Shown piece by piece: positions 61,772 to 64,000 of a DNA stretch of 64,000 bases. The DNA lies in NCBI RefSeq assembly GCF_010727605.1, contig NZ_AP022568.1:2914001-2978000 (forward strand), written 5' to 3'. The notes beneath the pieces are model-generated. The model was not told where the DNA came from. It saw nothing but the letters and a program-made list of their open reading frames with translations, and did not search any database. The position numbers were made by a program, and so were the translations under genes. Within the stretch, counting starts at the first letter, position 1. Each line of letters begins with the position of its first letter. This DNA is from Mycobacterium simiae. GTDB lineage: Bacteria; Actinomycetota; Actinomycetes; Mycobacteriales; Mycobacteriaceae.

Positions 61772-64000
61772 TCAGCGGCCACCGGACCAGTCGTCGGGCG
61801 AGTCGGGCGCCGTCGGCAACCGGAACGTGATGGCGACGGTTGTTCCGGTAGGGCTGCTGTCGATGGTCATCGTGTCACTCATCGCCCTCATCAGCACCAG
61901 GCCGCGTCCGCTGTTGCCGGGGTTGACCGCCGGGGCCTTCCAGGAGCCGTGGTCGATGACACGCGCCCGGATCTGTCCGTCGACGGTCTCGACCTCTACG
62001 AGCGTGGTGCCCAGGCCGTGGCCGCGGTAGGCATGTTCGACGCAGTTGGTGCACGCCTCGTTGACGACCAGCACTATGTCGTCGATCAACTCGCGCGGCA
62101 CGTCGGCGGCACGCAACCAGTCGGCCAGCCGGTGCCGGACCGTGGCCAATTCGTCTGCGATGGCGTGGGTTTCGATGCGCAGGGGCGCGTGCTGGTGCCG
62201 GTAGATCACCATCGCCACATCGTCGTCATACCCGGCCGGCGGAGCCAGTCGGCGCAGCACGGCGTCTGCGACTGCATCCAGCGGCAGTGTTCTAGTCTCC
62301 ACCAAAACCTCGGCGGCACGGGTGATTCCGTCGTCGATGGACTCGTGCTTGCGCTCAACCAACCCGTCGGTGAACACGAGCATGGTGGAGCCGGAGGATA
62401 GCCGCCGGGAAATCTGCGGGCGCGGCCCGTCGCGGCGCACCGCGAGCGGGACGGAACGGGCATCGTTGAGCACCGAGGTGCCCGACGGTCCGGCGAGCAC
62501 CGCGGGCATGTGACCGGCGTTGCTGTACTCCATAACCCCGGTATCGGTGTCTAGAATCGCCAGAAAAACGGTGGTGCAGTAGGCATTCGGAATCAGCGAG
62601 GCCGCTAGGTCGAGCTGCTCGAGCAGCAACGCGGGTTGAGCGCCGTTGATTAATAGGGCCCGGGCCGAACTGCGCAACTGGCCCATGGTGGCGGCGGCGG
62701 GCAGCCCTCGGCCCACACAGTCGCCGACGACGATGCCGATGCGGTGGGCGCCGATGGGCAACACGTCATACCAGTCGCCGCCGATCTCCAACGGCGGGAC
62801 CGCCGGTTCGTAACGCATCGCGAATCCCGGCGGCGGTTGCATCGGCGGCAGTAGCGCACGCTGCAAGGTCAACGACGTCTCGCGCGCGCTCTCGAACTGC
62901 CGGACATGCTGCATGGCAAGGCTGAGGTGACCGATCAGCACCGTCACCAGGAGTCGATCCTCCGCACTCACCCAGCGTGGCGCGCCCAGCTCCAGCCACA
63001 GGGCGAGGTCTCCCTTGCCGGACAGCACCGCGACCAATCCTTGTGCCTTACCGGGCTTGTTGGGGGGTTCGACCGTCTTCGCGGTCAACGGTAGTTGCTG
63101 GCGCGCGTCTTGAAAGGTGTTGCGCAGCCACGGTTCCAGGCCTCGCCACGTCGTTTCGACGGGTTCACCGGCCACCTGGACGGTGGGTTCACCGTCGCCG
63201 GCCGGCCAGGTGACCGCGATGACGCGCTGGACGCCGATGGCGCCGCGGCACTCGTCGAGGGTGATCGACAGTAATTCGGAGACGCTTTTGGCGACGGCGA
63301 CGGCGGTGGCCAACCGCAGCACGGCGCTTTCCCGTGCGGCGAACGCGCGTTCGGCGGTGACGTCGCGGATCGTGCCCACGTACATTTCGTGTTCGGCGCC
63401 GCTCTCCTTAACGATGTTGATGCTCACCATCACCCAGGCGAGGTGCCCGTCTCGATGCCGGACCGGTGTCTCGTACTGGGCCAGACCCTCGGCGCGCACC
63501 CGCGATTGTTGTTCTCGCGCAGTCTTTTTGTCGACGACCCAGGGGTGTGGCCAGCGATAGGGCAACCCCTCGTGCGAGTAGCCGAGGATTTCCTCGAAGG
63601 CGTGGTTGACCTCGATGATCGACCCTTCGTGGTCGGCGACGAAGAACCCCTCCTGCAACGAATTGACCAGTGCGGTGCGGAATTTATCCCGATGGGCGAG
63701 CACGTCGGCGCGGGCGCGCTGTTCGGCGTACCGCTTGGTGCCGTCGAGGAAGCCGCGCGTGGCGACGTCGAGCGGAGCCAGCGTCTGCAACAGGAACTCC
63801 AGTGCGATGGGTGCCTCGATCTGGATGTTCTGGGCGACGTGGAGAATCAGCCGGACGTGGTGCTCGACGATGTCGAGCATGCTGATCTGCTCCTGGAGCG
63901 CCCGGCGTCCAAGCTCGTGACCGACCGCGAGGGTGTCCTCGTCGCGTGCGGCCAAGTAGGCGCGCAGCGCCGCGTTGTACTGGGCGTGGAATTGGTCCGC
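61772..64000 (-). CDS. PAS-GAF-PP2C phosphatase with anti-sigma-type ATPase domain (5' end outside window)
   Basis: This is a sensor phosphatase of the RsbU/RsbP kind that likely controls a sigma-factor partner switch. Over 740 residues are visible: an N-terminal helical RsbU_N-like domain (QFHAQYNAALRAYLAARDED), a PAS domain (ALVNSLQEGFFVADHEGSII), a GAF-like domain, a PP2C/SpoIIE domain (EIGGDWYDVLPIGAHRIGIV, GRGLPAAATMGQL, VFTDGLVERK, GYDDDVAMVIYR) and a HATPase_c anti-sigma domain (DDIVLVVNEACTNCVEHAYR, GSGR-like NSGRGLVLMRAM). The domain order recalls Rv1364c. The open frame continues past 64000, so the start is not seen. Confidence 0.92.
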   Translation of the reverse strand, partial: ADQFHAQYNAALRAYLAARDEDTLAVGHELGRRALQEQISMLDIVEHHVRLILHVAQNIQIEAPIALEFLLQTLAPLDVATRGFLDGTKRYAEQRARADVLAHRDKFRTALVNSLQEGFFVADHEGSIIEVNHAFEEILGYSHEGLPYRWPHPWVVDKKTAREQQSRVRAEGLAQYETPVRHRDGHLAWVMVSINIVKESGAEHEMYVGTIRDVTAERAFAARESAVLRLATAVAVAKSVSELLSITLDECRGAIGVQRVIAVTWPAGDGEPTVQVAGEPVETTWRGLEPWLRNTFQDARQQLPLTAKTVEPPNKPGKAQGLVAVLSGKGDLALWLELGAPRWVSAEDRLLVTVLIGHLSLAMQHVRQFESARETSLTLQRALLPPMQPPPGFAMRYEPAVPPLEIGGDWYDVLPIGAHRIGIVVGDCVGRGLPAAATMGQLRSSARALLINGAQPALLLEQLDLAASLIPNAYCTTVFLAILDTDTGVMEYSNAGHMPAVLAGPSGTSVLNDARSVPLAVRRDGPRPQISRRLSSGSTMLVFTDGLVERKHESIDDGITRAAEVLVETRTLPLDAVADAVLRRLAPPAGYDDDVAMVIYRHQHAPLRIETHAIADELATVRHRLADWLRAADVPRELIDDIVLVVNEACTNCVEHAYRGHGLGTTLVEVETVDGQIRARVIDHGSWKAPAVNPGNSGRGLVLMRAMSDTMTIDSSPTGTTVAITFRLPTAPDSPDDWSGGR

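Overview
The window looks like chromosomal DNA of a nontuberculous Mycobacterium. GC content is high, GTG starts are common, and from about 20.7 kb to 57.6 kb the gene order matches (from memory, in inverted orientation) the M. tuberculosis H37Rv block Rv3717 to Rv3688c: Ami1-type amidase, YbaB, recR, gatD-murT, DnaQ-like exonuclease, leuA, ask-asd, Rv3707c/Rv3706c/Rv3705A/Rv3705c-like genes, egtABCDE, a glutamate-cysteine-ligase-like gene, glpK, RDD and SpoIIM proteins, the DUF58/MoxR/DUF4350/DUF4129 cluster and a YqeY protein. No rRNA, tRNA, CRISPR array or insertion sequence was recognised.

Region 1 (1-20.3 kb, minus strand) is a giant nonribosomal peptide synthetase that runs off the left edge. 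It reads C-A-PCP / C-A-PCP-E / C-A-PCP / C-A-PCP-E / C-A-PCP / C-A..., so at least six residues, with positions 2 and 4 predicted D. The A-PCP cassettes of modules 4 and 5 are an almost perfect 1.76-kb repeat. All four frame breaks in the locus lie inside this repeat, and each is intact in the other copy. They are therefore either assembly or sequencing errors, or very recent lesions.

Region 2 (20.7-25.3 kb) holds cell-wall and DNA-repair housekeeping genes. The murT-gatD pair (lipid II glutamate amidation) carries an in-frame palindromic repeat inside murT and has a 59-bp tandem array directly in front of it. Region 3 (25.3-29.4 kb) has the exonuclease, then an apparently inserted block (broken TetR gene, AraC regulator, divergent GMC oxidoreductase). 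Region 4 (29.4-39.4 kb) has leuA, with a 57-bp coding repeat and an apparent leucine-leader attenuator, the ask-asd aspartate-pathway operon, a DUF4185 secreted protein, a decayed ORF, two tandem His/Gly/Pro-rich membrane proteins, a clade-3-type catalase and a PknH-extracellular-domain-like secreted protein.

Region 5 (39.5-48.3 kb) is the complete, translationally coupled ergothioneine operon egtABCDE, a convergent GCS2-family ligase and glycerol kinase. Region 6 (48.3-57.6 kb) has a PadR regulator with a palindromic operator candidate, small membrane proteins and the MoxR cluster. Region 7 (57.6-64 kb) has a YqeY protein, an F420-type LLM oxidoreductase, a small membrane protein, a DJ-1/PfpI protein, a methyltransferase coupled to a CDGSH iron-sulfur protein, a convergent haem-oxygenase-fold iron enzyme, and the C-terminal part of a PAS-PP2C-ATPase stress-signalling phosphatase that runs off the right edge.
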